Below are positions 1 through 12,320 of a DNA stretch of 64,000 nt, piece by piece. The DNA comes from Phoenix dactylifera. Its lineage: Eukaryota; Streptophyta; Magnoliopsida; Arecales; Arecaceae. Position 1 is the first letter of the stretch. Every line of letters begins with the position of its first letter. The position numbers and the translations under genes are program-made. The DNA lies in the NCBI RefSeq assembly GCF_009389715.1, contig NC_052409.1, forward strand, positions 3,189,275 through 3,253,274, in the 5' to 3' direction. The notes beneath the pieces are model-generated. The model did no database searches. It was not told the origin of the DNA and was given only the letters and a program-made list of their open reading frames with translations.

Positions 1-1248
1 TGGTTTCTCAATGATCACCAAACCATTGACTACTACAAAGCGAACACGTTTTTCCTCATGTACCACTAGCTCGGGAAATCTTGTCCTTGTTTCAAAAGAA
101 GTTGCCAATTCTCTTCGCCTAAAGCGAGAAGGTCCTACAACATCAGTAGCACAAAATAATTAGAAAGATAACAAGTTAGTCAAGAACTTTCTTCTGAAGC
201 TTCTTCAAGTTACCTTTCCTAGGAAACTTTTTTGCTAGTCTTCTATACAAACCACCAGCTGCTTCAAGAGCCACCCCAATGTTCTTCTCACGAATACCAC
301 CCAAGGAAGCAAGACGCATATTCACATCATTCACTAAGGTTTCATACAAATTTGCCACATACATCAGTGGTAAGACGAACCTTGGGTCACCTTCATATTG
401 TATTTCTCGTGCCTTTCTTTTGTTTAATTTATCATGCCCCTGACCATAGTCAGCATCAGCAGAGTCTGCCACTTCAACTACATGCTCTTTGATAAAATGC
501 TCCACAAAAATTTGCAAGAACCTCGCCCTTGCAGTCTCTATTGGTGAAACATCTGTCCCGATGGTTGGAAGTAAATCGATCATTTGAAATTAGTGGGAAA
601 CTAAACATAGTGCAGTTAAACTTAAGTGAAACATCCATGATAACTAGAAATTGCAAAGTGCAAAAATTTAATCGCCCGGAGAAGATACCATCGATTGTCA
701 ACATGTTGTAAGGTGAACTTGAAGACCTGCCACTATTTTCAATGGCAGATTGGTCTTCGTCAACTCCGACACCATGAAGGGGAATCGAATTCCTATATGA
801 TCCAGGTATGCAGTCCTGGCAAATTTAACAAATAAAATGAGCAACCACTTAGGTTCAAATCGAATAATCTAATAACAGTCCAATTTCCATGCAAAGATCA
901 CAAAAGATCACAGCCTTCGACTGACCACAATTTAACCAAGAAAACCTTGCATCCTATCATTTCCTCCTACCATGATCTCGGGTTCAATCTTTCGGTAAAA
1001 ATTCAAACTATTGATCAAAGTACAAAAAGATTCAAAGACAGGAATTAGAGGAAAGGGAAGCATACCACGGAATTAGATTCATCGTCATCGTCCAAGCTGT
1101 CTTCAGTGACGGCATCACGATCGACATCACTGATCCCCTCAATCTCGCCTGGGCGAGCGTCTACCGTGTTAAGATCGTGCAGCGAGCCGCTGATGAAAGA
1201 ATTGGCCGGTCTCAAATTGTAGTGCTGCACCGGAACTCTGGTCCCCAT
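1..1248 (-). CDS. Conserved plant protein of unknown function, 5' part of gene (partial)
   Basis: Four coding exons can be chained on the minus strand: 1248-1066, 815-689, 552-214 and 134 to the window edge. All junctions are GT..AG and the phases close, giving 261 codons so far. The start is the ATG at 1248 (MGTRVPVQHYNLR); an in-frame ATG at 1386 would add 46 basic, low-complexity residues and is less likely. Exon 1 is acidic near its end (a run of Asp and Glu). Exon 3 holds the best conserved part, including the segment REIQYEGDPRFVLPLMYVAN, and reads as an alpha-helical domain. The last visible exon carries RRRELATSFETRTRFPELVV. I recognise this as a protein widely conserved in land plants but cannot attach a tested function. 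There is no signal peptide or membrane segment in the visible part. The 3' end lies outside the window, so the C-terminus is unknown. Confidence 0.8.
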
Positions 1249-1620
1249 CGATCGACGATCTCCCTCGAACCCTAGTGTCAGACGCCTCCTCCGCCACGAG
1301 CACCAAATCCTAGCAGGAAGAACTCGTCCCGCCCGTGCTCCCTTCCACCTTCTTCCTTCTTCTCGATCGAGATGGAAACCCTGCAAGCCATAGAGAAAAC
1401 CCTAGCGCCATTTTTTCGCTGTGTTTCGGAAAACCCTAGGGTTTCCTGGCTCTAGTTTTGAAGTAAAGAGAAACTGCGATCCAAACCTGAGGCCGGGGGC
1501 GAGCTTCCGCTTCTCGGAGCCTGTCTCCAAGCCTCTCACTGCAAGCTTCCGCACCTGCTTCCAAGCCGACGGCTTCCCCTAATTCCCAAAAACCCGCGCG
1601 GCCAGGGAAAGACTGCCCCC
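1249..1620 (-). promoter_or_regulatory. 5' leader and promoter-proximal region of the gene at 1-1248, with telo-box motifs
   Basis: This GC-richer stretch lies directly upstream of the start at 1248. It contains AACCCTAG cores near 1268 and 1397 and a perfect 14-base palindrome AAACCCTAGGGTTT at 1431-1444. AAACCCTA (telo-box) motifs are known in the 5' regions of many plant housekeeping genes. The transcription start cannot be placed from sequence alone. Confidence 0.45.
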
Positions 1621-2614
1621 GTTCATACTAGGAAATTACCAATCATTGGCACGTGCACTGCACGTGACTGGAGGAACTAGAAAAATAAGCTAGCATTTGA
1701 TTTTCCCTTTAAAAAAAATAAAAAGCATTTGATGCATTGATGTGATTTTCCACCTAGATTTATTAAATGTACTTTTATTTACATACTTGTTTCATTTTTT
1801 TGATAGATATCGTAGTTCATGATACTCTCTCACTACAATTTTCAACCAGTATTTCATTTATTCTGATGCAACAACGGTAGATTGAGAAAATGTTTTATAC
1901 TTATATGAATTGAATGCAACACCCATGATTAAAAAGGTTGGGCTTTGCTTTACATGCATATAAAACTTGCTCCTATTTTATTTATATAGTTGTTCCATTT
2001 TTTGATAGATAAATATAATATAATAAAATGCAAGGTATCATAGTTCATGATACTTCCTCACTGCAATTTTCAACCAAGATTTCATCTATCCTAGTTATGA
2101 TAACAACAATTGACTGAATAAACGTTTTATGCTCATGAATCGAATGCAAGGCCCTTGAATAAAAGGGTTGGGCTTTGCTATACATGCGTATAAAATTTGC
2201 TCCTATTTTATATACATTTTCTCTAACAAGTCTTCTTCTTTTCCTAAATATAATCTCTCTTTCTACCTTTATTTCCAATGGAATGTCAAATCAGTATGGG
2301 TCTATTTGGGTAACCCACTTGGGCATTGGCTCAAAGTAACACTGCATCCCCCAGCTTGAATTCTACAAGATGGAAAAAAAACTTTCTTTACTTTTTATTC
2401 ATGCAATTTCAGATATCTTCCCGTGCGGTGAATCCACTATTTTCTCACCTACTTTTATACAGAATTAACCTTGTCTCGTTCATTACCTTTTCTCTTATTT
2501 GTAAAAGAATGAGGCAAAAATAAGGGTAACCCTAGCTATATTCATTTCAAAGAGAGAATATAATTGAATAGAGGAGCACTTTAGTAATGCCCAAACTAAG
2601 GGGAGCATCCTACT
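1621..2614. other. AT-rich intergenic stretch with a diverged tandem duplication
   Basis: No gene is visible between the promoter of the first gene and the TRIM element. A unit of about 228 bases occurs twice: tagttcatgatact starts at 1813 and again at 2041, and GGTTGGGCTTTGCT plus the following ATAAAA..TTGCTCCTATTTTAT track recurs in both copies. The copies span roughly 1790-2225 and have clearly diverged, so the duplication is old. CACGTG cores sit at 1651-1665. Confidence 0.6.
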
Positions 2615-3022
2615 TGTGAGGCCCAATAGTCCCACATCGGAAGAATTCATTCCAAAGCCTGGGCATATGAAGCGGGTGTCTCCAAATCCTGCAGACGCGT
2701 TTTGGATGGAAAATAAAACCGGGGAGGAGTGAAGGACGCTTGCATGAAGCTCCGGAACCGGACAATATCTGGCAGGAAAGCCCCGTGTTCCCCCTTCATG
2801 TGGCCCCCACGTAGGTACTGGGTGTCGCACGTGCCCCGCAGAGGCGGGGGCGTGACATTTAGTATCAGAGCCGAGGACAACTCTTGTCTGATGGTGGAAA
2901 GGGTATGAGGCCCAATAGTCCCACATCGGAAAGACTCGTTGCAGAGCCTAAGCATATGAGGCGGGTGTCCCCCACGTGGGCACTGGGTGCTTCACGTGCC
3001 CCGCGCATGCGGGAGCATGACA
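2615..3022 (+). mobile_element. TRIM (terminal-repeat retrotransposon in miniature), non-coding LTR fossil
   Basis: Two direct terminal repeats run from 2615 to 2857 and from 2904 to 3022. Each begins with a form of TGTGAGGCCCAATAGTCCC and ends in TGACA, and the whole is flanked by the 5-base target duplication CTACT (2610-2614 and 3023-3027). Just inside the first repeat, near 2858-2871, lies TTTAGTATCAGAGC, close to the usual initiator-Met tRNA primer site. A purine tract GTGGAAAGGG precedes the second repeat. There is no coding capacity, as expected for a TRIM. The terminal repeats have diverged from one another, so the insertion is not recent. The 5S-rRNA-like segment of the Cassandra TRIM is not present. 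Confidence 0.8.
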
Positions 3023-4270
3023 CTACTTATGAAGGATAGCCAAAGTGTCCAAATAATGAACTAGATTGTCAAACATGGAACCCTTTCGAGGGTTCTTGCA
3101 TATCCTAAGTTGATTAGAAGTATTGTTTAACTATTTCATTCCTTGGCGATTTGTGGTTAGATAGAATCCTGTTAGCATTAGCAGTGGTTAGTGGCTATTA
3201 TCAAAGTTGGCAGCAGTTGTTGGTATTAAGTAGACCTTGTATGAGATAACATATAGTTTTGTCTCTCATGTTTGAAGTGGAGTAGTCCTATTTTTGTTAG
3301 AAAAAGGGTGCAATCAAGCCAAGCCGAGTCGAGTAGCTAGAGGCTTGAGCTTGACTCGATTCAAAATTTTTGGACTCAAAACTCAACTTAAGATTGATTG
3401 AGCCTTAATATTCAAGCTCGAACTCGACTCGATAAAAAAAAAAAATACTCAAGATCGACTTGACTCGACTCAAATATTGGCTCAACCATACTCGAAGATA
3501 TCAACTCACTATTGATTGGACCAGTTTAGTCAGCTATAGTCATTACAACCGGCATTGCCCGAAAAAAAAAAAAGAATGAGAAGAAAAGGTTCCAAATTGC
3601 TGAAGGAAGACAAGGTTCTTAAGTTATGCGTCGTGCAGTTAAAATCATTATTGATCCTTATAATAACTACAATACTTGTTATCTACTTAAAAATAACATA
3701 TAAAACTATTATATTTTAAATAATAACACTTATAATGGTTGTTATAATGGTATTATAACAAAAATAATACATAATAACAGAAAATAGCAATGATATTTTT
3801 CCCTTCATTTTTCATCAAATAAATAACTACCTTTTAAAACGTGCAATCACCTTTCAAGAAAAATTTAATGCAAACGAGAATTTAAATTTTGAAAAACTAG
3901 TATTTTATTTGAAAAAGGTACAAATAAAAAAAGGGCAGCTATTTATATTATAATGAACAATATATTTCCAAATCGTTATATATATATATATATATAGCAT
4001 GACTGGAGGGGTACGAAACCGTTATAACGGCCGTTATCTTAGCCGTTACAACGATTACAGCTCTGTTATCTAGTTGAAAGCGGGTCGGATACAATTTTAC
4101 CGTATCCGTATCCACATCCGATTCAGAGCGGATTCGGATATAAATCTTTGCGTCCGACCGGATCCGGATACGGGAAAAAAGCCGGATACTATCTTTGATT
4201 TTTCCGGGTTGGCATTCGGGTATCCGTTTAAATATATTAAGCGTGTGTATATAGCGCATAGGCTCGGTCC
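3023..4270. repeat. Intergenic repeats: motif-echo blocks and an AT-rich element with GTTATAACGG
   Basis: No gene is seen. Three repeat blocks can be told apart. At 3310-3500 there is a run of echoes of the motif family CTCGACTCGA/CTTGACTCGA. At about 3640-4070 an AT-rich block leads into a (TA)n run at 3977-3996 and then ACCGTTATAACGGCCGTTAT; a related block lies at 47770-48215. At 4078-4225 the motifs GGATCCGGATACGG and CGGATTCGGATA recur. The last block abuts the RPB4 leader. Confidence 0.55.
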
Positions 4271-5891
4271 GGACCCAGGCGAAACCGAACCTCGTTCGAG
4301 CGATCCCGTTTCCAATTCCCTTCTATTTCCTCTTCCAAGTAGCGTCGGAGGGCGCTAGGGTTCGTTCCCCTTCCCTCCTCCCAAGCGGCGACCGGCGATC
4401 GGCAACGAGTGCCCTTCCCGACCGGCGAGAGGAGCATCCAACCGGCAATACAAGCATCCAAGCGCGATACCAGGTGCACAAATCTTGAATCTTTGTCTCT
4501 TTTTTTTTTTTTTTTTTTTTCTGTTTCCGTGTTTGTCTTGATGATTCATTGGCTGGGAGTTGGGATGTTGTGGGGTTTTAATCCACGAGGTAGCGTGGAT
4601 TTACTCGTTTGGAGGGTTTTTTTTAGAGGGGTTTACGAGAGATGGATGATGAACCCGCGGCATCCGGTGGCCGTCATCACGGATTTGGGTGTGCCTTGAC
4701 GCTGTGGCCTTGATGCCAATTAGTTGATGCCTTCTCCATCAGTGCTGCGTTTTCTTTTGGATTCTTTCTCAAGCCTGTCGATGGTTCCCATGGCAATCAG
4801 GAGTGGTAGCTCTAGTCCAAGTCACGGTGGGGAAATCCTTAATATCTTTGACCTTTTTCCCCATTTTCTTGTGCTTTTAGAAAAGGAAACTAGGAATGGA
4901 GGTAGAGTGATAGCAGATAAGGATTTGTAGGATAGAATCTGGAAAGCAGAGAGTACTGATTGCTTAATAAGTTATTGATTTTTAATCTGGAACTATTGGT
5001 GCATATACACTGCACGTAGGATGTCCAATGAATAATGCAGCAATTTGCTAGTAGACAGACACATTAAGCAAGAAATATTGGGAATGACATAGACACATAA
5101 GATATTGGAGATTGCATAAAAGTGCTAAGGGTTAAACTAAGAGTGAGATGGAAGTGTCTTACTACCAGCCAAAAAGTTTAAAAAGGAAGATGTACATCCA
5201 GTGACTTGCAAGAATGACCCAATGATCTCAAGGATGTATCATTGTGAGTCATAGAACGCCATTGTGACCTGTAGGAAGCTTATGCCCTTTGAAGACTAGT
5301 TTTTCTTCATCCATTTTATTTCTTAATTTAGAAAGGGACAAACCTGCTTGATCTCCATCTTCTTCTGCTATTGCTTTTGGTTCTGAGGGAAATCTGTTTT
5401 TTTTTTATTATAGAGATAACTCAGGTATGCCTTCAGGCCTCAGTTAGAGTTTAACATGAGAAAACTCATGGCTTGGGCAAAAAAATTGAGGCTTTCGACC
5501 CTCTAAAAACGTGCTTCTCATACCTTTATTTCCCTATGAATTATTTGATGGCTAAAACCCTGGTTATGTGATCCAGGATCCTTCAATTTGATCTTATTTG
5601 TTTTCTCTCAGAAAGTTCCCGTGTATTTGTTGTCCTAGATACAAACATATCCAAAATCTGTAATTACTTCTTCTTCTTTTTTTAATGAAAAGATTGTATA
5701 CCCATTAGAAATTCTTAGAGAACAAAATTTGTAAATACTTGGAGCAAATGGCCATATAATGCCTCTGCAATCTTCAACATTACAACTTCTGGCAACTTTT
5801 TTCTTCCTTCTGTACATATGCATCTAATATTGTGCATTCTTCCCATAGGAATTTCTTGATTTTCTAACTACCACTTATGCTGCTTGTGCAG
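4271..5891 (+). promoter_or_regulatory. RPB4 5' leader: non-coding first exon and 5' UTR intron
   Basis: The region from about 4300 is GC-rich and contains GCTAGGGTTCG (telo-box-like) at 4351-4361. A good donor, CCAG|GTGCAC, lies after 4473. The next strong acceptor, TTGTGCAG, ends at 5891, immediately before the RPB4 start codon. I infer a 5' UTR intron at 4474-5891 (1418 bases). Introns in the 5' UTR commonly raise expression of plant housekeeping genes. The exact transcription start is not visible. A T-run of about 20 bases follows the donor at 4501-4520. Confidence 0.6.
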
Positions 5892-8800
5892 ATGTCTGGG
5901 GAAGAGGAAGAGAATGCTGCGGAGCTAAAAATTGGTGAAGGTGAGGGAGCATAGAGCCAGATTATAAGCATTTTAATTTGTAAGAATTTTAAGAAGTATT
6001 TGTGCCAACTGTGAGGTTAGGCATCCATTATTATACATGTTTGTTGTGTGGAAAATTATAATTCCTACAAGGGCTACATAGTTGCATGTTCTTGCATGCT
6101 AAAAATTGTATTCAAAATAGTGTTAAAGTAGGTGCAGGATGGGTAAATGCTCATTTTTACTTCAATTATGATTTTGAATGTATTTCAGATTCTAGTCACA
6201 AAACAAAAATATTAACAGTATTTCTTATTCCATAATTATATGTTAGCTGTATATATCTACTTTGTGGTTCCTGAGCAAGGTCAAATCCTCTGATATTGAA
6301 AGTTCTGAAATTGAAAGTTCCTCAAAATATTTCACTACCTTTATCCCAGTTTTGCCGGATTCACCTTTCTTTTGCAGCCCTTCAACTTGTAGTCAAAATC
6401 CTTACCTTTCCCGATCATCAGTGCCTATGTTAAACCTGTTTATGTCATCTTATATGGTTCTCCATTGCTTTGTTTATTACTAATACCACTTTCAAGATTT
6501 CAATGTGGCACTTATTATGGATTCCACCCTCCTAGTTCTATTGCTTTTTCTACCTTCTACAGCCTTGTCTTTGCTATACTCATACTCTTGGGCCGGTATT
6601 TTGACCCGCACATAACCTGGTCTTTTGACCAATAAATTTATTGTGTAGCAAGTCTTTGTGATATTTTGTCATTATTTGAAAGTTAGCTACAACTCTATTA
6701 GAGATTTTCTCATCCCTCTCTTCATTCTATAGCAGAATTTGTGTAAGGTAGAAAACAATTTATTCCGTGCGTCTCTACCCCCAAATTTAGCTACTTTTCC
6801 AAGTCCACCATATTCCTTCTTGTGCTTCTTCAGGTAAAATCTTTTCCAGATTGACCAATATTTTCAGACTATATTGTGGAGTTGCTTCCAGGATTCCCTT
6901 TTTAAATTTATTTATTTTTTTAGTTATCAAGGCAAAATTTTGATTATAGCATTTCTAAAGCATGTATTGGAGCGCAGGGTGCATAGTTGATTCTTAGCTA
7001 AAGCCTTTTGTTCTTGGGAGTTGTATTGTCTCTCTATACTTAATTGCTCCCTCATACGTGTTTTAATACTATCAACATGGTATTTAATATGAAGCTTATT
7101 TTAATTTCCTGCCAAATAAGTTCTTTTGGCACTTAACCATGAAATCATTTAGGATCTATAATAAATGTGCATTTTTTTGTTTTTTTTTTCATTAATTTCT
7201 TCAAAAATAGACTCATCCATTGAACTCCATGAGTAGACAGAAAGTTTATTATCCAGCATGATTAGATTTGAAGGTAAATATTATAATTTGTATGTTTCCT
7301 TTATTCTTATGAGTTTGTACCACAAGGCACCCTTTTTTTACTCATTTTTCTTCTTTTGTACATTGTATGGTATCTCATGTTATAATTCCTTACCTGTTTT
7401 CATCCTTACTAACACATCTTCTAGTGAATTTATCGACAATGTCTTTAAACTTTCGTTATCCTTGTGTTTGGATCTCCTCTAATACTGTATTCTTGAGTCT
7501 TGACATTCTCCTCATCTAACAATTGGTTATGCTCTTATCATTTTATAACATTATTGCTTATCAAGATTACTCAACCATCCCCGTTATTTGTGAATCCAAT
7601 GCTCCAGATTCCTATATCTCCTTCTTAGTGTTTGCTAATGTATGAATATATTTATCACATTGTTTATTTTGTTCTTACCCTGTTCTAATAAAATTAAACA
7701 CCACATAATTCACCTTACCTCTTATCCTTCCTGATGAAACCGTAGATTTGTAAATTCAGCTATTTCCTTGGCATTTAAAAAAAAAAAAGATTTTTCAAAG
7801 ATGCCTTCTAGACCTTTGCATTCCATCCAACAATTTATTTTGCATAATGTTTTACCAGAATTAGAAGCTCTGAATAAATCTTTCGCACCAGTGTTGTAAC
7901 CTCTGGTTGTCAATTGTGACATTACTTTTACTATAATACTGTGTTTTCCTTCCCCTATCTTGATAATGTGGCTTTAATTATGTCATTTGTTTGGCTTTCA
8001 GATCACCTTATGTTCTTGATCTTTCCATATTTCACTTCTCATTTTGTTCTAACTATATAAATCTTCAACTACCAAACTGGTGCACAAGCTCCTTGAGTTT
8101 ATTATTCTACAATCACTGCATATCACTTATTTCGTGAAGAAAATAATCTGTATATATTATCCTACCAAACTTTTTTTATAGGTGCTAGAGGACTTGTTCA
8201 GTTGAGGATTGTAATTTGGTTTCTCATGTCTAAAACGAGTAGAGTTAGGTGCTAGAATATTTCAGGATATTAAATTTGCTTATTTGGGCAAATAGCTTGG
8301 AAGTTTTGACACCAAAAAAAGGCTGTTTGTGCAAATGTGTGTGACATTCAGGATAAGGAAAGATGAGTGGAAGGGATGATGTTAATTTGGCTTTGAAATT
8401 TTGAAAGACATTGTTAAGGAGGATTACATCTTAAGGCTTTATAGATTAAGAGTGAGAAAAGTAAATGAAGTGAAATCTCTTCAGTAGATAATATGGAGTC
8501 TCTTCATTTGAAGTTTCTTGAACTTTTGACCTTGAGACTGTAAATATCATTATGAAGGGAGGGGAAGTCGGGGTTGGGGTCTTATTTGTAGGAGAAACTT
8601 CCATGAAGATGGGAACTTTTTTATTCTCCTAAATAAAAAGGGAGAACCTTTTTGTGTTTGCTTCCAAAAAATCTAGAATATTAGATTTTAAAGATAGGTG
8701 ATAGCAAAAAATGGGAGTTCAGAGGATCATTCTTTGATTGGGTTTTTCTTTCAAGGATGAAAAATCATAAAATTTTGGAGGGCAGTTGGTTGTGGAGATA

Positions 8801-11044
8801 GCTGGTGGGAGGCCTTGATGATTGAATAACTTCAAACGTTCATCTGGGTCAGCCATCCTTAATAGTTATCTAACCTTCTCAACCTCTCCAAGAGAGGGAT
8901 GATATTTGTACTTGCCTCTTATCTCATCGAAGGATAATCAATTTGACCACTTATTGCTTCATCATACATTCACATAGTCCACCTGTTTTTTTGTCCGTTC
9001 CCGATGTCAAATCTCGAGACGCCAAATGCAATGTGGTGGGAAGTCCAGAAAGATAGATATTTATATGACATTCAAATAGAAGATTTCAAAATTAGAGGTG
9101 TTTAGAGAGGCATAACAACGTCTATTAGATTTTTGTTCAAGTGAATGATCATTTTATTTGGCAGGTAATCACGATTGATCCATTCCATGTGGTTTTTGAT
9201 AATGATTGCCTTATTCGAGGGAAAAGTGGTCTTTTTGTCCCTTGAGCAAACATGTGCAATTATTCTGGTGCGATGCCATTGTATTTTGAGCGAAATATTT
9301 TGTTTATTATGCATTCCCATTCCATATGCTTCTTTTACCTCATCTAATGCACATAATTGTTATGCTATTTTGATGCCTAGCAAAAATACTTAACTTTGCC
9401 ACTGTAATCTCCAGAGTTTTTGAGGGCAAAGTGCCTGATGAATTGTGAAGTTGCACTTATTCTTGACCGTAAATATGAGCAGCTTCAGCAGCTGTCTGAT
9501 GATCCTACAAACCAAATATCACAGTGGGTGTTGACCAGTTTTAAATTTACACAGCTTTCTTTTCTGTATGTGCTCTCATGGCTACTCTTGGGTATTTCAC
9601 CGAGTTCTGTTTTTCTATTCAGGGTGTTTGAGAAGTCAATGCAATACGTGAAACGCTTTAGTCGCTACAAAAACCAAGATGCTGTGAGACAAGTTAGAGA
9701 GTATCCTTCTTTTAATAAATTGGTTGGGGGTCTTTGCGCTCCCTCCACTTTTCTCGAAAGAAAAAAAAAGTTACAGTCCTTAAATTGTTTTCTGAAGTCA
9801 GAAAACAGAGGACTAGGAAGAATGATTGTTAAAATTTCCATTTGTCCTCAAAATTGATTTTTCTCAGTATTGTGAATTCTTAATTCAGTTATCAGAATCC
9901 TAAGTAGGTACCAATTGGCTGAATTTGAGGTATGGATGCTGCGAATTAGTGAATAGTTTGGATGCCAAGATCATCTAAATGAAGACGGCACTAATCACAT
10001 GCTTTTTGTTGGGATTTGCAGCTTTGTGTGCTTGGCAATCTTTGCCCTGAAACTGTTGAGGAAGCTATTGCTATGGTCCCATCTATTAAGGTAATAGCAA
10101 TAGGAACCACTTTATTGAGTAGTTCTTTTTTATTATTTGTTCCTCTTTTGTTTTAACCTAGTTGTGATGTATGATGTTTGCCCCATTCTCAATATCTTTG
10201 AATGGATATCTCATTCCTATTATTGGTTTCACACTAGTTAAAAGCCTTTACAAAGTCATCTTCACTTCCATACTGTGAAGTTTTACAAACAGAACCTCCA
10301 TTAATACACTCGCAAGTTTCTCCAGGCAGGATAAAAGTTATTTTTTCCTAGAGGGGCCTTGTGTTTGCTACTTAGGGGTATTGTAGTGAGGTTTCAGGTG
10401 AAGATTAATTCTTAAATACACTTATATTTGACATCATTTAGACCTACACCATCTCACTAACATGTGAAACCTTCATGAAGTTGGGGGAGGGGCTCAAATA
10501 TTAGTCCAAGGGCGCAGGCATTGGAGTTGGTAGAAAGAGGTGTACTGCTTTTGGTCACCATTGTGCACTTGTTTTTGTAGTTCTGTTTCCTTAATCCAAT
10601 AGGCTCGAGTAAATGCTACTTGACAAGGTTGTTAAGATATTCCCTTATTGGAGAGAAATATATGCTACTTTGCCTCCTTTTTTCCTGGCACTGTTGCTGT
10701 AAGTCTATGTCCATGCATCAGGGGGTCCTTACAATATCTATATTTGTTGACTCGATTTACCAGAAATTTTGCTTATGTTACCCATGTAAAGCTAGTATCA
10801 CACTCTTTGCAACTATTATTTTCTTGGTGTATTTTAGGTAATATATCTGTGCCATTTTTTCATATTTTTTTCCCTCGGATAAAATCCAGAACAGAAATTA
10901 TTTTCAAGTATAGACTCTTTTTGAAACATAGGGGCCATTTATTTTTAATTCTCTTCTATTTGGCAGCGCAAAGGACGGATCCATGAAGATGATGCAATCG
11001 AGAAAATGCTAAATGATCTCTCTCTGATAAAGAAATTTGAATAG
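5892..11044 (+). CDS. NRPB4: DNA-directed RNA polymerase II subunit 4 (RPB4/NRPB4)
   Basis: RPB4 pairs with RPB7 to form the stalk of RNA polymerase II in the nucleus, acting in initiation and linking transcription to mRNA fate. Six coding exons join in phase: 5892-5940, 9415-9523, 9623-9700, 9896-9929, 10022-10090 and 10967-11044, totalling 417 bases, that is 138 residues plus TAG. The Arabidopsis protein has the same length as I remember it. The N-terminus MSGEEEENAAELKIG is the plant signature. It is followed by the tip-associated region (LRAKCLMNCEVALIL) and the HRDC-like helical domain (VFEKSMQYVKRFSRYKN, LCVLGNLCPETVEEA), ending in MLNDLSLIKKFE. All junctions are GT..AG. Intron 1 (5941-9414) is unusually long at about 3.5 kb and T-rich, with no recognisable gene inside it. 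The start codon lies right at a 5' UTR intron acceptor. Confidence 0.96.
5941..9414 (+). other. RPB4 intron 1, long and T-rich
   Basis: This 3.5 kb intron takes up most of the gene. It carries many TTTT-rich polypyrimidine stretches and short open frames without family resemblance. I looked for domains, terminal repeats and tRNA-like boxes on both strands and recognised none. Old inserted repeats are likely but cannot be named. Confidence 0.5.
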
Positions 11045-12056
11045 TGCAATCATGTCATGGGCATCTTGAACTCGTACAAACTGTCTTATATTGTTGCATG
11101 TTCCAAGGGGCATGTAGTGATCAGTCTATGTATTGACAACTGGTCTGCAGATTGAATGGATCCATTGGAATATTTTGGGCAGGAATGTAGAATGAATGTT
11201 GGTATTTAGTAGATAGATATTTGGTAGCTGTGAGTTGTGGCCTATTGTTAAATCTGTATCGATGAAATTCTGCTCTCAATCAACTGTTACAGGAAGCGTA
11301 AGCATAAGGTTGGCAGTCTTCAATATTTGGATATTCATTTGAATTTTATTCTGTATATCTGGATTCATGCTTAAGCTGGCATAAGAAAAAACGTTATGAA
11401 CAATTACTGTATTTATATGCAAACCTTACTTAGAAAAGCTACATATCTGATGTATCGCTCCAATTTCTCCCGTGTCCTAGCTGTACGTGTGTTGCCAATT
11501 TAAAAGAGTGCCATGGTAATGTTACAGGAGCTATTGGATTTTTTAGAAGTTGGAACCCGTTTGGTATTGCCTTTTTTGTACCCCCTGTTTATGCTTTCAA
11601 AGGCATGCTGACATCTAGTGCTTTTAGTAGCAAAAATTTATTGCTTTCAGAAATTTTGTATACAAATGCTATCTTCAACGGCAATCTCCATTTAATTCTC
11701 TGCTAAAAATAAAAACAAAATGGTACCGGCAAAGGCTTTAATTTCTGAGTTTGAATGGGACCATATGCAAAATAGTTTTTCCTTTCTATGGATCTGCAAG
11801 CTGCAATTAATATGAGAAAAGATGTCAATCCATGGGGGGAATAATGTGCTTCAGTTTCGTCAGGTAACTTGGGCAAGTTTTGGATAAGAGAGAGTACCGG
11901 TCGGCATTTCGTTGCTGAGGTTTTTATCAAAAAAAAGAAAAAAAGAAAAAGAAAAGGAAAGAAGGGACATCATTGCTGGTGCTGGGATTTCAAATAAGAG
12001 GATGAAGTCACGGGCTTAATTTCTACACTAGAACTCTAGTTATTCCTCTCTTCATT
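11045..12056 (+). other. RPB4 3' UTR and downstream spacer
   Basis: The 3' UTR of RPB4 begins at 11045 and probably ends within the next 250-350 bases; no single polyadenylation signal stands out. The remainder holds short A-rich tracts (11929-11960) and no recognisable gene. Confidence 0.4.
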
Positions 12057-12320
12057 GAGGGTATATTTGGTTGGGGAGCTTGGAGATCGAACCCAGAATA
12101 AGAAAAGAAATGAGTAGCTTTCATTTTCGCCATTTGGTTTGGTTGGAGAGAGTTCTATTTTTATTCCGATTCCGAAGAGGAATGCCCCAATTTACTAAAA
12201 TCTAATACTTTTCTCATTCTTTTTCCGGTCATGAACCCAACAACTCATCGGGGAATACGTCATTTTGATTTTCATTCCATTTCATTCTAGTGATTCCGTT
12301 CGCGAACAAAACACACCTTC
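12057..12320. mobile_element. MITE, Tourist-like
   Basis: The ends form an imperfect terminal inverted repeat: GAGGGTATATTTGGTTGGG at the left, and at the right ACAAAACACACCTTC, whose reverse complement is GAAGGTGTGTTTTGT. The interior has ATTCCGATTCCG and CATTCCATTTCATTC tracts typical of short non-autonomous DNA transposons in plants. The element is 264 bases long and has no open frame. The target duplication is unclear because the inverted repeat may extend by ATT/AAT. Confidence 0.6.

Noticed and set aside
2615-3022. Cassandra TRIM carrying a 5S rRNA-like LTR
   Set aside because: The LTRs lack the 5S internal promoter words; it is another TRIM type.
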